Origin: Sphingobacterium hungaricum
Lineage (GTDB): Bacteria > Bacteroidota > Bacteroidia > Sphingobacteriales > Sphingobacteriaceae
Assembly: GCF_015210005.1 (NCBI RefSeq)
Contig: NZ_MU158698.1
Span: 2,775,273-2,839,272 of the forward strand
DNA length: 64,000 nucleotides
Reading direction: 5' to 3'
How positions within the stretch are numbered: position 1 is the stretch's first letter; every line of letters begins with the position of its first letter. The notes beneath the pieces are model-generated. The model was not told the DNA's origin. It worked only from the letters and a program-made list of their open reading frames with translations, and did not search any database. Position numbers and translations under genes: made by a program. Of this stretch, positions 26,504-36,085 are shown in pieces.

Positions 26504-27760
26504 CTAAGGATCCAAAGGTTCATCAGGGTCGATCGTTAGCGATTCATAGCGGGGCTGAAATTCGATAATGACATCGCTAATGCGTTTGCCCAACGAATAT
26601 GGAACATAGCCCAGCTCTTTGATACAGCGATCGGCCATTTTTTCGACAGCATCGATATGTGAAACTGCGCTGTTGATAATCGCAAATTTATCCGATGGAA
26701 AACCATAGTTGATCATGATTCGGGAGGTGTTTCTCAAGTTCGTTGTTGTATGACGAGCATGGGGATCAATCAAAATGGCTTCTTCAGGAACCTGCATTAC
26801 CGTAATCAGGTATTTTTTCATCTCGATAGCCTCGATGTAAGGGGTTTTGAAAGGGTGAACTCGACCACCTGAAACCACAATAAAAGGTGCTAATCCATCG
26901 AAATAACTTCGAGCAGCTTGCCGGCAGCGCAACATGCCGCCAGGACTAATTGCTTGATCATATTGGCCTGGCCCTGCGCCAAGCGTTAGCAATAAACTGT
27001 ATGGGTATTTTTTAAAATCTGTTTTTGCGATTTGTTCGAAGGCTTTTTTGTTTTCCAATTCAACCAAAGGTTCTAATTGCGCAGCATCCCAGCGCTCATT
27101 CACTTCCAATAAGCGAACAACGAGCAACATGGTTTCAAAAAACCGATCATGGTCTGTCCGTATATCTTTGAGCACATCTTGGCGAACATCTTTTAGTAAA
27201 GTGAGGTAAGATTTCTTAGAGATATCGAAAGAGATAGAATCTATGCGCGGATAATTTGGTTTTTTTGCGCCAGCATAGACATCAATGACATAATTCATTG
27301 CGTTAAGATCCTGTTCAATTGCTTTTAGCAAATAATCTTTCGCAGTCAATTCTTTCTGTAAGCCATATGTTTTCGACGGGATTAATTTTGAAGAAACCAA
27401 CGCTTGAAGCGCTTGGTTTGTTTCAAACGCTTTGGCAAAAGCAGAAGAGATTCCTTCCATTTCTGGAGAAGACCATTTGAATGCTTGAACTAAACAATCA
27501 ACTGTTGTGCAGTCGATCGCTTGATCCAATCGAGAATGCCTCGCTGAAAGAATGTCGCTAATAGCTTTTGTTTGCGTCAACTCTTTTGTTAAGCTGCTAT
27601 CGGTTAACAGGAGGAATGTTGCATAATAATTCTTTCCGATGATCCAATCTTGCGTCGTCTTAAAAGGCTTATCCTGCCCCCAAACCGTATTGGAAACCAA
27701 TACGATTAGAGACAGGATAAGCACAGTTGATCTTTTTAAGGAGCTGTTAGTAACCCTCAT
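26504..27760 (-). CDS. Secreted DUF218 (YdcF-like) protein, third gene of a SusC/SusD operon
   Basis: A 418-residue protein with signal peptide (residues 1-28, ending NTVWGQ). The N-terminal half is helical and not recognised. The C-terminal half is a DUF218 domain: LLTLGAGPGQYDQAISPGGMLRCRQA, FIVVSGGRVHPFKTPYIEAIEM, ILIDPHARHTTTNLRNTSRIM and the closing FAIINSAVSHIDAVEKMADRC. Its first 14 bases overlap the end of the SusD gene, so translation is probably coupled. DUF218 proteins act in envelope processes; one linked to SusC/SusD may process or sense the imported compound, which is inference. Confidence 0.82.
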   Translation of the reverse strand: MRVTNSSLKRSTVLILSLIVLVSNTVWGQDKPFKTTQDWIIGKNYYATFLLLTDSSLTKELTQTKAISDILSARHSRLDQAIDCTTVDCLVQAFKWSSPEMEGISSAFAKAFETNQALQALVSSKLIPSKTYGLQKELTAKDYLLKAIEQDLNAMNYVIDVYAGAKKPNYPRIDSISFDISKKSYLTLLKDVRQDVLKDIRTDHDRFFETMLLVVRLLEVNERWDAAQLEPLVELENKKAFEQIAKTDFKKYPYSLLLTLGAGPGQYDQAISPGGMLRCRQAARSYFDGLAPFIVVSGGRVHPFKTPYIEAIEMKKYLITVMQVPEEAILIDPHARHTTTNLRNTSRIMINYGFPSDKFAIINSAVSHIDAVEKMADRCIKELGYVPYSLGKRISDVIIEFQPRYESLTIDPDEPLDP

Positions 27761-29267
27761 TTTGATACATTTTTTCAGGATTCAATTTATATTCATCGAA
27801 TGGAATCGGGTAATAGCGGTCTTTCGTGCTAATGTTTGAAAGCTTCGCATTTCCAAAATTCTCTTGTTTCTTTGTTCCGAAATAGGTCACCAATTCTTGA
27901 GCCGTATAATTGCGGATCAAATCAAACCACCGATGGTTTTCAAAAGCCAATTCTACGCGGCGCTCATGAAGCAAAGCTTCTTTCAATGTTGGATAGTTTG
28001 TGTTGTAAGTCGCGTTTGTTCTTGAAACTGCATAGGATGGAAGTCCTGCTCTTTCGCGTACTTCATCCAAAATTGCGATTGCTTCTGCATCTTTGCCTAA
28101 GTTCATTTTTGTTTCAGCCAATAAAAGCATCACATCCGCATAGCGAATCAAGATCCAGTCATTTCCGCCCCAGCCATTTTCTCCAGCTGCGGAGCTTGCG
28201 TCTCTAAATTTAGTGATAAACCAATCATTTACTTGAGCGTCAGTTGCAAATTTGATAGAAAACGTTTTTCTAGCATCATTGGCTTCATAGTCATACACCA
28301 AGTCGTGCGTTACATTACCGCCAGAACCCGTAGAAGGTCTTAATGAGTTAATGAATTCACCTCTTGCTTGATTATTTGCTGCGATGCTCGAATGATAATT
28401 CTGATCTCCTTGAATGTTTTGGACTTGGAAAATCAATTCCTTATTTGTTGTTTTCTTAGCAACATCAAATACATCTGCATAAGGAATCTCCGTCAATTTT
28501 CCGAATGTACGCATCCCATAAGCCAATGTCAATTGTGCTTCTGCTAATTGATAATTTTCTTGCTTGTTTGCGGCTAAAGTGGATCCCATTGTCAAATAGA
28601 CTTGGCCTAATAAAGAATGGATAGCGGCTTTAGATGCTCTTCCGATCTGGTAATCCCATTGTGTATTCGGAATATTGCTTGTCAATGCATCTTGCAGATC
28701 TTGAACAATTTGCTGATAAACAACGTCTTCTTTCTGTCTAAATGCTAAAGCATCTACTTCGTCTTTGTTCGTTAACATGGTTGTCGACAAAGGAATATCT
28801 CCCCATTTTCTAACCATATGGAAATAAAGCAATGCGCGAATGAATTTCGTTTCTGCTTTATAGCGTTCTCTGGTGTTCTCATCTGCAAAAGTTACCTTAT
28901 CGATATTTGATAATAATGCGTTGCAACGATAGATACCTTCGTACATTTTTACCCAATGAGTTTTCAAATAAGTATTTCCTGCAAGAAGGGAGAAGTCATT
29001 AAATTGAAAAGGTTCACCCGCATTGGATTGGTTGTCATCACGTCCGGTATTATCCGAACGTTCTTCACTGTATAATGCACTTGTTTCGCCAATTCCGCTT
29101 CCAGAACGAAGGATGTTATACACACCGTTTACAGCTAATAGAACATCATTTTCTGTCTTAAAATACGTGTCAACAGCGACCGCATTTGGATTTGTTTGGT
29201 TTAGAAAATCCTTTTCGCAACTAGCTGTAGCGAATAACAAAAAGGGTAATAAATATATCTTCTTCAT
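27747..29267 (-). CDS. SusD/RagB-type nutrient-binding lipoprotein (second pair)
   Basis: A 506-residue SusD-like lipoprotein. The signal peptide ends FATASCEKDF (acylated Cys at about residue 17). Family motifs include TKFIRALLYFHMVRKWGDIPL, ADVMLLLAETKMNLG and the C-terminal LLHERRVELAFENHRWFDLIR. It lies 13 bp behind its SusC partner and overlaps the DUF218 gene by 14 bp. Confidence 0.95.
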   Translation of the reverse strand: MKKIYLLPFLLFATASCEKDFLNQTNPNAVAVDTYFKTENDVLLAVNGVYNILRSGSGIGETSALYSEERSDNTGRDDNQSNAGEPFQFNDFSLLAGNTYLKTHWVKMYEGIYRCNALLSNIDKVTFADENTRERYKAETKFIRALLYFHMVRKWGDIPLSTTMLTNKDEVDALAFRQKEDVVYQQIVQDLQDALTSNIPNTQWDYQIGRASKAAIHSLLGQVYLTMGSTLAANKQENYQLAEAQLTLAYGMRTFGKLTEIPYADVFDVAKKTTNKELIFQVQNIQGDQNYHSSIAANNQARGEFINSLRPSTGSGGNVTHDLVYDYEANDARKTFSIKFATDAQVNDWFITKFRDASSAAGENGWGGNDWILIRYADVMLLLAETKMNLGKDAEAIAILDEVRERAGLPSYAVSRTNATYNTNYPTLKEALLHERRVELAFENHRWFDLIRNYTAQELVTYFGTKKQENFGNAKLSNISTKDRYYPIPFDEYKLNPEKMYQNEGY

Positions 29268-29280
29268 TTTATTAATTTCT

Positions 29281-32200
29281 TTAGAATGTTACTTTTAAAC
29301 CTAAATTAAATGATCTTACTAATGGGTATTCTCCATAATCCACGCCCGGAGTCAAGTTTCCACGCTGATCGTAATCTGCTTCAGGATTGTATCCTTTGTA
29401 TTTTGAAATCGTAAATGGATTGTCCACACTTGCATAGATTCTCAAACCAGAAATATCTAGTTTTGAAGTGAATGCTGGGGTGAATGAATAACCCACGATG
29501 ATATTTGTCATGCGGAAATAAGAGCCGTCTTGCAGATAGAAAGTTGATAAACGAGTGCTGTTACTTTGTGTTCCACCGCGAGACGCTCTGTATACTTCGC
29601 CGTTGCCTGGATCTGCAGATGATCTCCAACGCTGATCTACCGAAGCATAATTATTTCCCGAACCCTCCATGTTGTACAAGTAGTAATCGTATCCGTCCAA
29701 TATTTCATTTCCTTGAGAACCATTGAATGAGGCGCGGATATCAAAGCGTTTGTAGCTTGCATTGATCGCAAATCCATAGGTGAAATCTGGATAAGGATTT
29801 CCAATGACACGCTTGTCATTGTCATTGACAATGCCATCGCCATTCACATCTTCAAAATATAAATCTCCCGGCTGTAATGGTGTTGTTGATGCTGCCGAAG
29901 GTGCTACAGAACTGTAATTTTCTTCCGTTGCAATTCCTAACACTTTGAATCCGTAGAACATTCCGACAGGACTTCCTTGTTGCGTCACGTGTGTAATGTA
30001 TGAACGTTCGGCACCATTGGTCAAGATGGTCGAAGCTCCACCCATATCCAATACTTTATTTCTGTTCAGGCTGATGTTTCCGCTAAAGCCTAATTGGAAA
30101 TCTTGCTTGCGGATGATTGTTGCATCAGCTTGAAAATCGAATCCTTTGTTCTGAACTTTACTGTCTCTTAAATTGGTCAAGATTGTTGTTGTTCCTGAAA
30201 CTGCTGAAACAGGTTGCTCGAACAATAAGTTGTAGGACTGACTGATATAGTAGTTAGCTAAAATATTTAATCGGCCATTGAATAGTCCCAAATCCAAACC
30301 TAGGTTGTATTGAGAAGTTGATTCCCAACCTAAGGTCGAATCAAACAATTTATTTGGCCAGTAGGCAGTACCGACTTGACCATCAAAGACAACGCCTCCA
30401 GGAGAACTGAATTCGGTTATTGTACGGTAATCTCCGATGTTGTTATTTCCACTTACACCCCAGCTTCCACGGAATTTAACCGTAGAATTTTGGCCTAACC
30501 ATGCATCGTAAAAATCTTCATTCGATAAAGTCCATCCTGCAGATACCGAAGGGAAGATACCCCATTTATTATCCGGTCCGAAACGAGAAGAACCATCTGT
30601 ACGGAACGATGCCGAAAGGAAATATTTTGAATCGTAGTTATAGTTCACACGACTGAAATACGATTGCATAGTCGTTACGCGTTTGAAAGCATTTAACAAC
30701 GTGAAGTTAGCAGCGTCAGCGCCTTTATCCGTGATTTCTCCTATCGCATCGTTCTGAAAACCATTCGCCCTAACTTCCATGTAATCAGTGTTAGTCTGCT
30801 GCGCAGAATAACCCAATAAAGCAGTTACATTATGCTTTCCTCCGAATTGTTTATCGTAGTTTAATGTGAATTCACCTAACTTATCGATTTCACTTCGCGT
30901 AATCGCATCTGCATAAGCCGCTGTGATTGCTTGAGGAGAACCTGGTCTGTAATTTCCATTACTGATACTTGTCGGACGGTAGTAATCGTATTTCTCATCA
31001 TAAGTTTGAATACCTCCGTTAAATTTCAGATTTAAGCCATCCAAGATTTTGAAATCCGCAAAACCATTGTAAACACCGCGTCTTCCTTTGCGCTGGTTTT
31101 TGATTTTGGTCACATAAGCCAAAGGATTTTCAGGGTTCTGAATACCGAAATTGTTTGCTGAAAGCTCCGCCATATTGTATTGCGCAATACTTCCATCTTC
31201 ATTGTAAGCAGGTAATGTAGGCAGATAAATCAATGCCGCCATCGAAGGGCTTCTGTCATAACGACCAGTCGTCACTTCATTGTTGTCATTCATGGTGAAT
31301 GAAACATTCGCGCCAACAGTCAATCGTTCACCAATTTTAGAATCTACATTTGAACGGAAGTTGAATACTTCTTGGTTCGTTCCTAGCATAATTCCTTCTT
31401 GATCTTGGTAAGATCCACTTAAGAAATATTTCGTTTTATCATTTCCCCCATAGAATGAAACGTTATGGCGCTGAAATGGAGCGTTTCTATACAATTCGTC
31501 CTGCCAATCCGTATTGTATTGTGCTGGTTTAGCCATCGCAGATCCGAAATCATAATATTCTTCCGGAATAGAAACCGAACCGGCATTTCCGACACGCGAA
31601 ACACGCTCTTGGTTTGTGTGTGATTTGAATGCATCAGACCATTCTACACCTCTAGCTGCTAATAAATCCCTATACGAATTATTACGCCCATCAATTAATA
31701 AATCAATAAATTGGTCCGAATTTAATACATCAACTTTTTTTGATAACTGTCCAAAGCCAGCCAATACTTCATAATCTACATTGGCTCTGCCTTCTTTACC
31801 ACGTTTTGTGGTGATCAAAACAACCCCACCAGCAGCACGAGAACCATAAATTGCTGCAGAAGCAGCATCTTTTAAGATATCAATCGTCTCGATGTCATTC
31901 GGATTGATGTTTAAATTATTTCCGGCAGGGTAACCATCTACCACATATAATGGGTCGGAACCCGCATTGATTGAACTCACGCCGCGAACGCGGATTTTAG
32001 TTCCATCATAAGGCGCGCCACTTGTTTGCGAGATTTGAACACCTGCAACTTTACCTACCAGAGCTTGGCCTAACTTCGGAGAGGTCAGGTTCAGTTCTTC
32101 TGCTTTTACAGAAGCAATCGCACCAGTCACATCCGACTTTCTTATTTTTTGATACCCAATAGATACCGTAACCTCTTCGATTTCATTATCGGTAGTGACT

Positions 32201-32529
32201 AAGGTAATGTTTTGGTTGTTTTGGTTAAGCTGTGCTTCTAGCGTTAAGTAACCAAGGTAAGTAATGGAGATGCGGTCGCCTAAATTTCCGTCGATCGCAA
32301 ATTCACCATTTGCATTGGTCTGAACCATTTGATTGTTCGTCAGGTTTTTTACTGTTGCTCCAATGATTGCGGCACCATTTTCATCAATGACCTTTCCGCT
32401 AACTTTTTGTTGATAGCTGGATGTCGCTTTTGATGCATATTCCTTCGCCTGCGAATGGGGCAGAAAGGAGGGGCTCATCGTCAAACAAAATAGACCTACG
32501 GCCATAGAATATCTTAAAGATATGTTCAT
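29281..32529 (-). CDS. SusC/RagA-type TonB-linked outer-membrane transporter (second pair)
   Basis: A 1082-residue transporter with signal peptide (about residues 1-28), a carboxypeptidase-regulatory-like domain (KVSGKVIDENGAAIIGATV), SusC signature EEVTVSIGYQKIRKSDVTGAI, plug motifs DPLYVVDGYPAG and KDAASAAIYGSRAAGGVVLITTK, and a long barrel ending in FNLGLKVTF. It heads the operon susC-susD-DUF218 on the minus strand. No hydrolase is in the operon, so the substrate is unknown; sequence differs substantially from the first SusC, so the two systems probably take up different compounds. Confidence 0.95.
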   Translation of the reverse strand: MNISLRYSMAVGLFCLTMSPSFLPHSQAKEYASKATSSYQQKVSGKVIDENGAAIIGATVKNLTNNQMVQTNANGEFAIDGNLGDRISITYLGYLTLEAQLNQNNQNITLVTTDNEIEEVTVSIGYQKIRKSDVTGAIASVKAEELNLTSPKLGQALVGKVAGVQISQTSGAPYDGTKIRVRGVSSINAGSDPLYVVDGYPAGNNLNINPNDIETIDILKDAASAAIYGSRAAGGVVLITTKRGKEGRANVDYEVLAGFGQLSKKVDVLNSDQFIDLLIDGRNNSYRDLLAARGVEWSDAFKSHTNQERVSRVGNAGSVSIPEEYYDFGSAMAKPAQYNTDWQDELYRNAPFQRHNVSFYGGNDKTKYFLSGSYQDQEGIMLGTNQEVFNFRSNVDSKIGERLTVGANVSFTMNDNNEVTTGRYDRSPSMAALIYLPTLPAYNEDGSIAQYNMAELSANNFGIQNPENPLAYVTKIKNQRKGRRGVYNGFADFKILDGLNLKFNGGIQTYDEKYDYYRPTSISNGNYRPGSPQAITAAYADAITRSEIDKLGEFTLNYDKQFGGKHNVTALLGYSAQQTNTDYMEVRANGFQNDAIGEITDKGADAANFTLLNAFKRVTTMQSYFSRVNYNYDSKYFLSASFRTDGSSRFGPDNKWGIFPSVSAGWTLSNEDFYDAWLGQNSTVKFRGSWGVSGNNNIGDYRTITEFSSPGGVVFDGQVGTAYWPNKLFDSTLGWESTSQYNLGLDLGLFNGRLNILANYYISQSYNLLFEQPVSAVSGTTTILTNLRDSKVQNKGFDFQADATIIRKQDFQLGFSGNISLNRNKVLDMGGASTILTNGAERSYITHVTQQGSPVGMFYGFKVLGIATEENYSSVAPSAASTTPLQPGDLYFEDVNGDGIVNDNDKRVIGNPYPDFTYGFAINASYKRFDIRASFNGSQGNEILDGYDYYLYNMEGSGNNYASVDQRWRSSADPGNGEVYRASRGGTQSNSTRLSTFYLQDGSYFRMTNIIVGYSFTPAFTSKLDISGLRIYASVDNPFTISKYKGYNPEADYDQRGNLTPGVDYGEYPLVRSFNLGLKVTF

Positions 32530-32891
32530 AAAATGTATTGTTATTTAAATGAAAAGTTGAACATTTTGAATGCGACAAAGCTATTGGAATCGCGTTAGCA
32601 TGCGATTAGGAGAGTATTATCAGTATATTAACTTCGGGTAGCTATGTTACCATATCGTTATTTTTCGATAATCATTTTGATATCAAGCAAGGATTGTTAC
32701 GGCACCTATTTCGAAAATTCACAGACAGTAGGAACAAAATTCACGAAATCATTGAGTCCTAATTTATTAAAGCATGTATAGCTGGTGAAGAGGAACAAAT
32801 AGTAAAAATCCATTTTTTTTAATGGACAATACTTCTTGCTATCTGAATAGATTTATTAAATTGAACTTTTATTTTCAGCTAATTCGTAATT
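32530..32891 (-). promoter_or_regulatory. 362-bp upstream region of the second susC with promoter box and palindrome
   Basis: No gene lies here. On the minus strand TAGCTTTG at 32576-32583 matches TAnnTTTG exactly, 46 bp before the susC ATG. Directly upstream of it, 32588-32607 holds the inverted repeat AATCGC/GCGATT with an 8-nt spacer, where a regulator could bind over the -33 region. The plus-strand half leads to the DUF5694 gene; I see no good promoter match there. Confidence 0.45.
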
Positions 32892-33716
32892 ATGGAAAAA
32901 ATCACCTATACCATTGCTTTGTTATGTTTCGCGTTGCAAAGTTTCGCACAAGAATTTAGATTTCAGACGAAGTTTGATGATGCGATTCCGGTATTAAACC
33001 TAGGAACTTTTCACATGGGTTATACACCTGATGCAAATAAGGTGGAGTTCGATGAGTACGATAAGGAGAATGTTGCTCAAATTCATGAGATCGCTAAAGC
33101 ATTGGCTGCATTTAAACCTACGGTGATTGTGGTCGAAACAACAGCGAACTATCAGCCGACATTGGAAAAACTGTATAAGGCTTATCTCCAAAATCCAGCA
33201 ATGACCTTTGAAAAACCAAACGAGGTTGAGTTGCTGGCTTATGAAATTGGGCGATTGAGTGGGGCGGAGCGAATTTATGGGATCAATTATAAGGAGGAAT
33301 ATAATTATGGTCTGTATTGGAGCCTGCCGAATAAAGTCGACTCCACGATATTTCCAAAATATGAAAAATTGTTCAAGAAAAACGAAGCAATTTATGTAGA
33401 GAAGTTCGGTGAACCGAAGACTGTATTGGATTTGTTGGTGCAGACCAATCATCCAGATTACCTTGATTTTTTAATCAATGTAAATGCAGACATGCTGACC
33501 TATGTATCTTCCAAAGGGAAAGCGGAAGGAGCGGACGAAGCGGCTAAATTTTACCACCGGAACCTGGTTATGTTTTCTAACTTAAATCAAATTCAATTGA
33601 CTAAGGACGACCGCGTTTTTATTCTGATGGGAGCGACCCATACAGCTTATTTTAATGAATTTATGAAACGAAGCCCAAAATACAAAGTGGTTGATGTGTT
33701 TGACTATCTGAAATAA
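32892..33716 (+). CDS. Secreted DUF5694 protein (TIKI/TraB-like fold)
   Basis: A 274-residue protein with signal peptide (residues 1-19, ending LQSFAQ). It opens with VLNLGTFHMGY, giving the GTxH motif, has conserved Glu in TVIVVETTANY, and closes with ILMGATHTAYFNEF, the GxxHxxxF motif typical of the TIKI/TraB/GumN superfamily, whose members are metal-dependent proteases or have unknown roles. DUF5694 is the best family fit. It ends 5 bp before the convergent NTF2-like gene. Confidence 0.8.
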   Translation: MEKITYTIALLCFALQSFAQEFRFQTKFDDAIPVLNLGTFHMGYTPDANKVEFDEYDKENVAQIHEIAKALAAFKPTVIVVETTANYQPTLEKLYKAYLQNPAMTFEKPNEVELLAYEIGRLSGAERIYGINYKEEYNYGLYWSLPNKVDSTIFPKYEKLFKKNEAIYVEKFGEPKTVLDLLVQTNHPDYLDFLINVNADMLTYVSSKGKAEGADEAAKFYHRNLVMFSNLNQIQLTKDDRVFILMGATHTAYFNEFMKRSPKYKVVDVFDYLK

Positions 33717-33721
33717 AGTTT

Positions 33722-34144
33722 TTAAAATACCAACGTGGCAATCATGGAGGAGAAGCCTGTTTTGTAAAGCACTTCCATCGAATGTGGTTTTATGTTTTCG
33801 TTTTCGCTGATACAATAGGAGTAGATTGAAATCAACTGGTTCTGGCTGTTGAATTCATAGACATCGCAAGAAGAAATTCTAGAAACTAATTTTTTATTGT
33901 TAAAAAATTCTGCCGTTCCATTGATGGAAACGGATGTTTCGTTTTCAATGGTTTGATGTATGTAGAAGTTCTTTTCGACTGCATTAAAATAGTCCATCAC
34001 TTTCTCACAGAATTCCAAAATAGCATTTCTGCCTGATAAATATTGTTGGCCTGGCGTATTCCAAAACGTTGAGTCGCTGATATAGGGGTAACACTTAGCA
34101 AATTCTCCGTTTGAAAATGCTTGCGCAATAGCTAATTTGTTCAT
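33722..34144 (-). CDS. NTF2-like / SnoaL-like domain protein
   Basis: A 140-residue protein with the alpha+beta cone layout of NTF2-like proteins: an N-terminal helix with AFSNGEFAKCYPYISDSTFWNT, a helix NAILEFCEKVMDYF, and three strands with SSCDVYEFNSQNQLISIYSYC. No signal peptide. These proteins are enzymes or binding modules of very varied role. Probably expressed from its own start; a stem-loop separates it from the MACPF gene upstream. Confidence 0.65.
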   Translation of the reverse strand: MNKLAIAQAFSNGEFAKCYPYISDSTFWNTPGQQYLSGRNAILEFCEKVMDYFNAVEKNFYIHQTIENETSVSINGTAEFFNNKKLVSRISSCDVYEFNSQNQLISIYSYCISENENIKPHSMEVLYKTGFSSMIATLVF

Positions 34145-34275
34145 TTCGATTAAGTTTAGCGATCTGAAATTTATTAGCTAAAATAAAGTTATTTGTAAAG
34201 AAATCAACTTGCCTTATGTCAAGAAATGGTTTGCAAATTCAAAATTCAAAAGTTAAAATTAAAAAACATGTATGG

Positions 34276-34332
34276 GTATTAGTCATTTCGCTAGCAACCG
34301 CGTTTCGTCTTAGGTCGCTAAATGACTAATAC
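34276..34332 (-). repeat. Long palindromic hairpin between two genes
   Basis: Perfect 13-bp arms (34276-34288 and 34320-34332) enclose an inner 7-bp stem with a single G-U pair when read on the minus strand, and a 13-nt loop. About 10 bases further down the minus strand is a run of six T. It could end the MACPF gene transcript or be a dispersed palindromic repeat. Confidence 0.6.
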
Positions 34333-34370
34333 TCAGAAAGTATTTTCTATTTTCGAATTACTAATTCTGA

Positions 34371-35411
34371 CTATTGAGTTGCCCCAAGAAACTTGTTATA
34401 AGCAATAATTAACGCCTCTTTCTTTGCCGGATCTAAGGCAAGATCATAAATCGGGATTAACTTATTTCCTTGATTATGAAAATCGACTAAGGTTACGTTT
34501 TCTTCAGTCAAACTGTCAAAACCTTTATAATTTATTCTCTCTTTTTTGTAATTGGTAATGTCAATCATCCAGATATTAGGCGATGGATTTAAACCGTCAA
34601 TTACCTCAACGTACATGTTTTCTTTTAACGGAGCTGCCTCTTCTGGTTTGACCGTATAAACATGTGCGGCAGGATTAAAATAATAAGGGATGTTATAAAT
34701 AAACCAATAATCACTGTTAGATTTTCTATCTTCTGCATATCGATATAGGTAATCTATCCGTGAACCAATTGTTATATTTGTTAATAGGTGAGTTCCATAT
34801 AGCTTAATAATGTCATCAGCGGATTTTGTTGACAAGTCATTTTTGAATTCGTCGGTAAGGTAGTTTGTTAGAAACCACTCATCTCTACCTTGAGGATAAT
34901 TAATCCTCATTAAAGTGGAAGCCCATAACTCGGATATTCCATAAAATTTATAGGATAGATTTTCGAATGTTTTATCATTTTCAAATTTATTTTCAAAATG
35001 AGCTTTGAATAAATTTGTGTAACGCAACAACTCATCACTGGTAAAACCAGCTTTTTCGCTTATCGTAGCCAAAACCTGTTCTTTTGTACCACCTGTTGGT
35101 AACTCTGTTCCTCGGGAATTGGTTTTTGAAATAGTAATCAAACTCTTGTTTTCATTGTAGAATTTTGAAGCATTCATTATTTTACCTTTAATATAAGCCG
35201 GATGAGCGTATTTTCCGGTTGCATCGTATCCATATCCCAACATAAATAGTTCTTCCGAACCCCATTTTTTTTCTACAGCAATGGTTTTCGATGTGGATAA
35301 ATCGATACCTGTTTTGTAGATGTTTTCTTCAGTCTCAACTGGAAGTTCGATAGTATCAGAGCATGACATTAAAGCCGTGGCAAAAAAGAAAAAAAGGAAA
35401 TACTTACTCAT
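34371..35411 (-). CDS. MAC/perforin (MACPF) domain lipoprotein
   Basis: A 346-residue lipoprotein: signal peptide FFFFATALMSC with acylated Cys17, then SDTIELPVETEE. The MACPF signature is at about residues 205-218 (YGTHLLTNITIGSR), matching Y/F-G-T-H followed by a glycine-rich strand. MACPF proteins form pores; in Bacteroidales several lipoprotein or secreted members kill related strains (BSAP toxins), while others are non-toxic. The acidic residues after the Cys suit surface export. It is relatively short for a MACPF protein and has no recognised extra domain. The toxin role is inference; no immunity gene was recognised nearby. Confidence 0.72.
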   Translation of the reverse strand: MSKYFLFFFFATALMSCSDTIELPVETEENIYKTGIDLSTSKTIAVEKKWGSEELFMLGYGYDATGKYAHPAYIKGKIMNASKFYNENKSLITISKTNSRGTELPTGGTKEQVLATISEKAGFTSDELLRYTNLFKAHFENKFENDKTFENLSYKFYGISELWASTLMRINYPQGRDEWFLTNYLTDEFKNDLSTKSADDIIKLYGTHLLTNITIGSRIDYLYRYAEDRKSNSDYWFIYNIPYYFNPAAHVYTVKPEEAAPLKENMYVEVIDGLNPSPNIWMIDITNYKKERINYKGFDSLTEENVTLVDFHNQGNKLIPIYDLALDPAKKEALIIAYNKFLGATQ

Positions 35412-35701
35412 AAAATTTGTTAACTAATTATTTTTACTGTCGTGGAATTTAAATTCATAATTTATAAATATTAATTCAAAGATAAATAACTAAATTCATT
35501 TTTAATAAAAAATAAGATATTGGGAAAGATTAAAATTAAAGACCTACTTGAATTTTTTTTAATTGCGAACGATATCAAATTTATACGAGGCGATTCCTTA
35601 TTTTTACGTTGATTACCGAACTAATAATTAAAAGTAGCCATCTTAAATAAGGCTGAAATTGATCGAATGGTCTAACATACGTGGTCCTAAATCTAAAAAC
35701 A

Positions 35702-36052
35702 ATGAGAAGATACACTTATATCGCAATACTACTGCTGCTTACGACTTGGCTAATGACTGGATTTGCGGTGGATGATGAATTTTCAGATGAGTTTCGATTT
35801 TTTGTCAAACATCGACCTTTCGTTACCTATTATTTCAAATCGCCATTGGGAATGCAAGACATGCCAACAGATTATCCTTCTAATAAAATGGCTGAATACA
35901 GCAGTTATCGCGAATTTGTTTTAGATAAGCATTGGTCGTCGGATATAGAATGGGTTGCCGAAATACTTTTATTATTGACCGTCATTTCAATAGGATATGT
36001 GTTTGTGCAATGGGCGCGTACGAATAAAATAGATGCTGATGGTCCAAAATAG
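35702..36052 (+). CDS. Small hypothetical membrane protein
   Basis: A 116-residue protein with two hydrophobic segments, residues 3-24 (RYTYIAILLLLTTWLMTGF) and about 84-105 (VAEILLLLTVISIGYVFVQW), with an extracytoplasmic loop of about 60 residues rich in Tyr, Phe and charged residues. The ATG at 35702 is preferred over the GTG at 35681 as it starts the first membrane helix. Function and family were not recognised. Confidence 0.55.
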   Translation: MRRYTYIAILLLLTTWLMTGFAVDDEFSDEFRFFVKHRPFVTYYFKSPLGMQDMPTDYPSNKMAEYSSYREFVLDKHWSSDIEWVAEILLLLTVISIGYVFVQWARTNKIDADGPK

Positions 36053-36085
36053 GGTGTAAACTTGGTGAACGATTGCTGTTTCGGT

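Noticed and set aside
27836..28207. 123-residue plus-strand frame inside the second susD
   Set aside because: Antisense to a complete SusD gene, low-complexity Ser/Leu/Arg content and no conserved feature.
33000..33452. 150-residue minus-strand frame inside the DUF5694 gene
   Set aside because: Cys/Ile/Phe-rich composition typical of an antisense frame over a real gene; the plus-strand frame has signal peptide and motifs.
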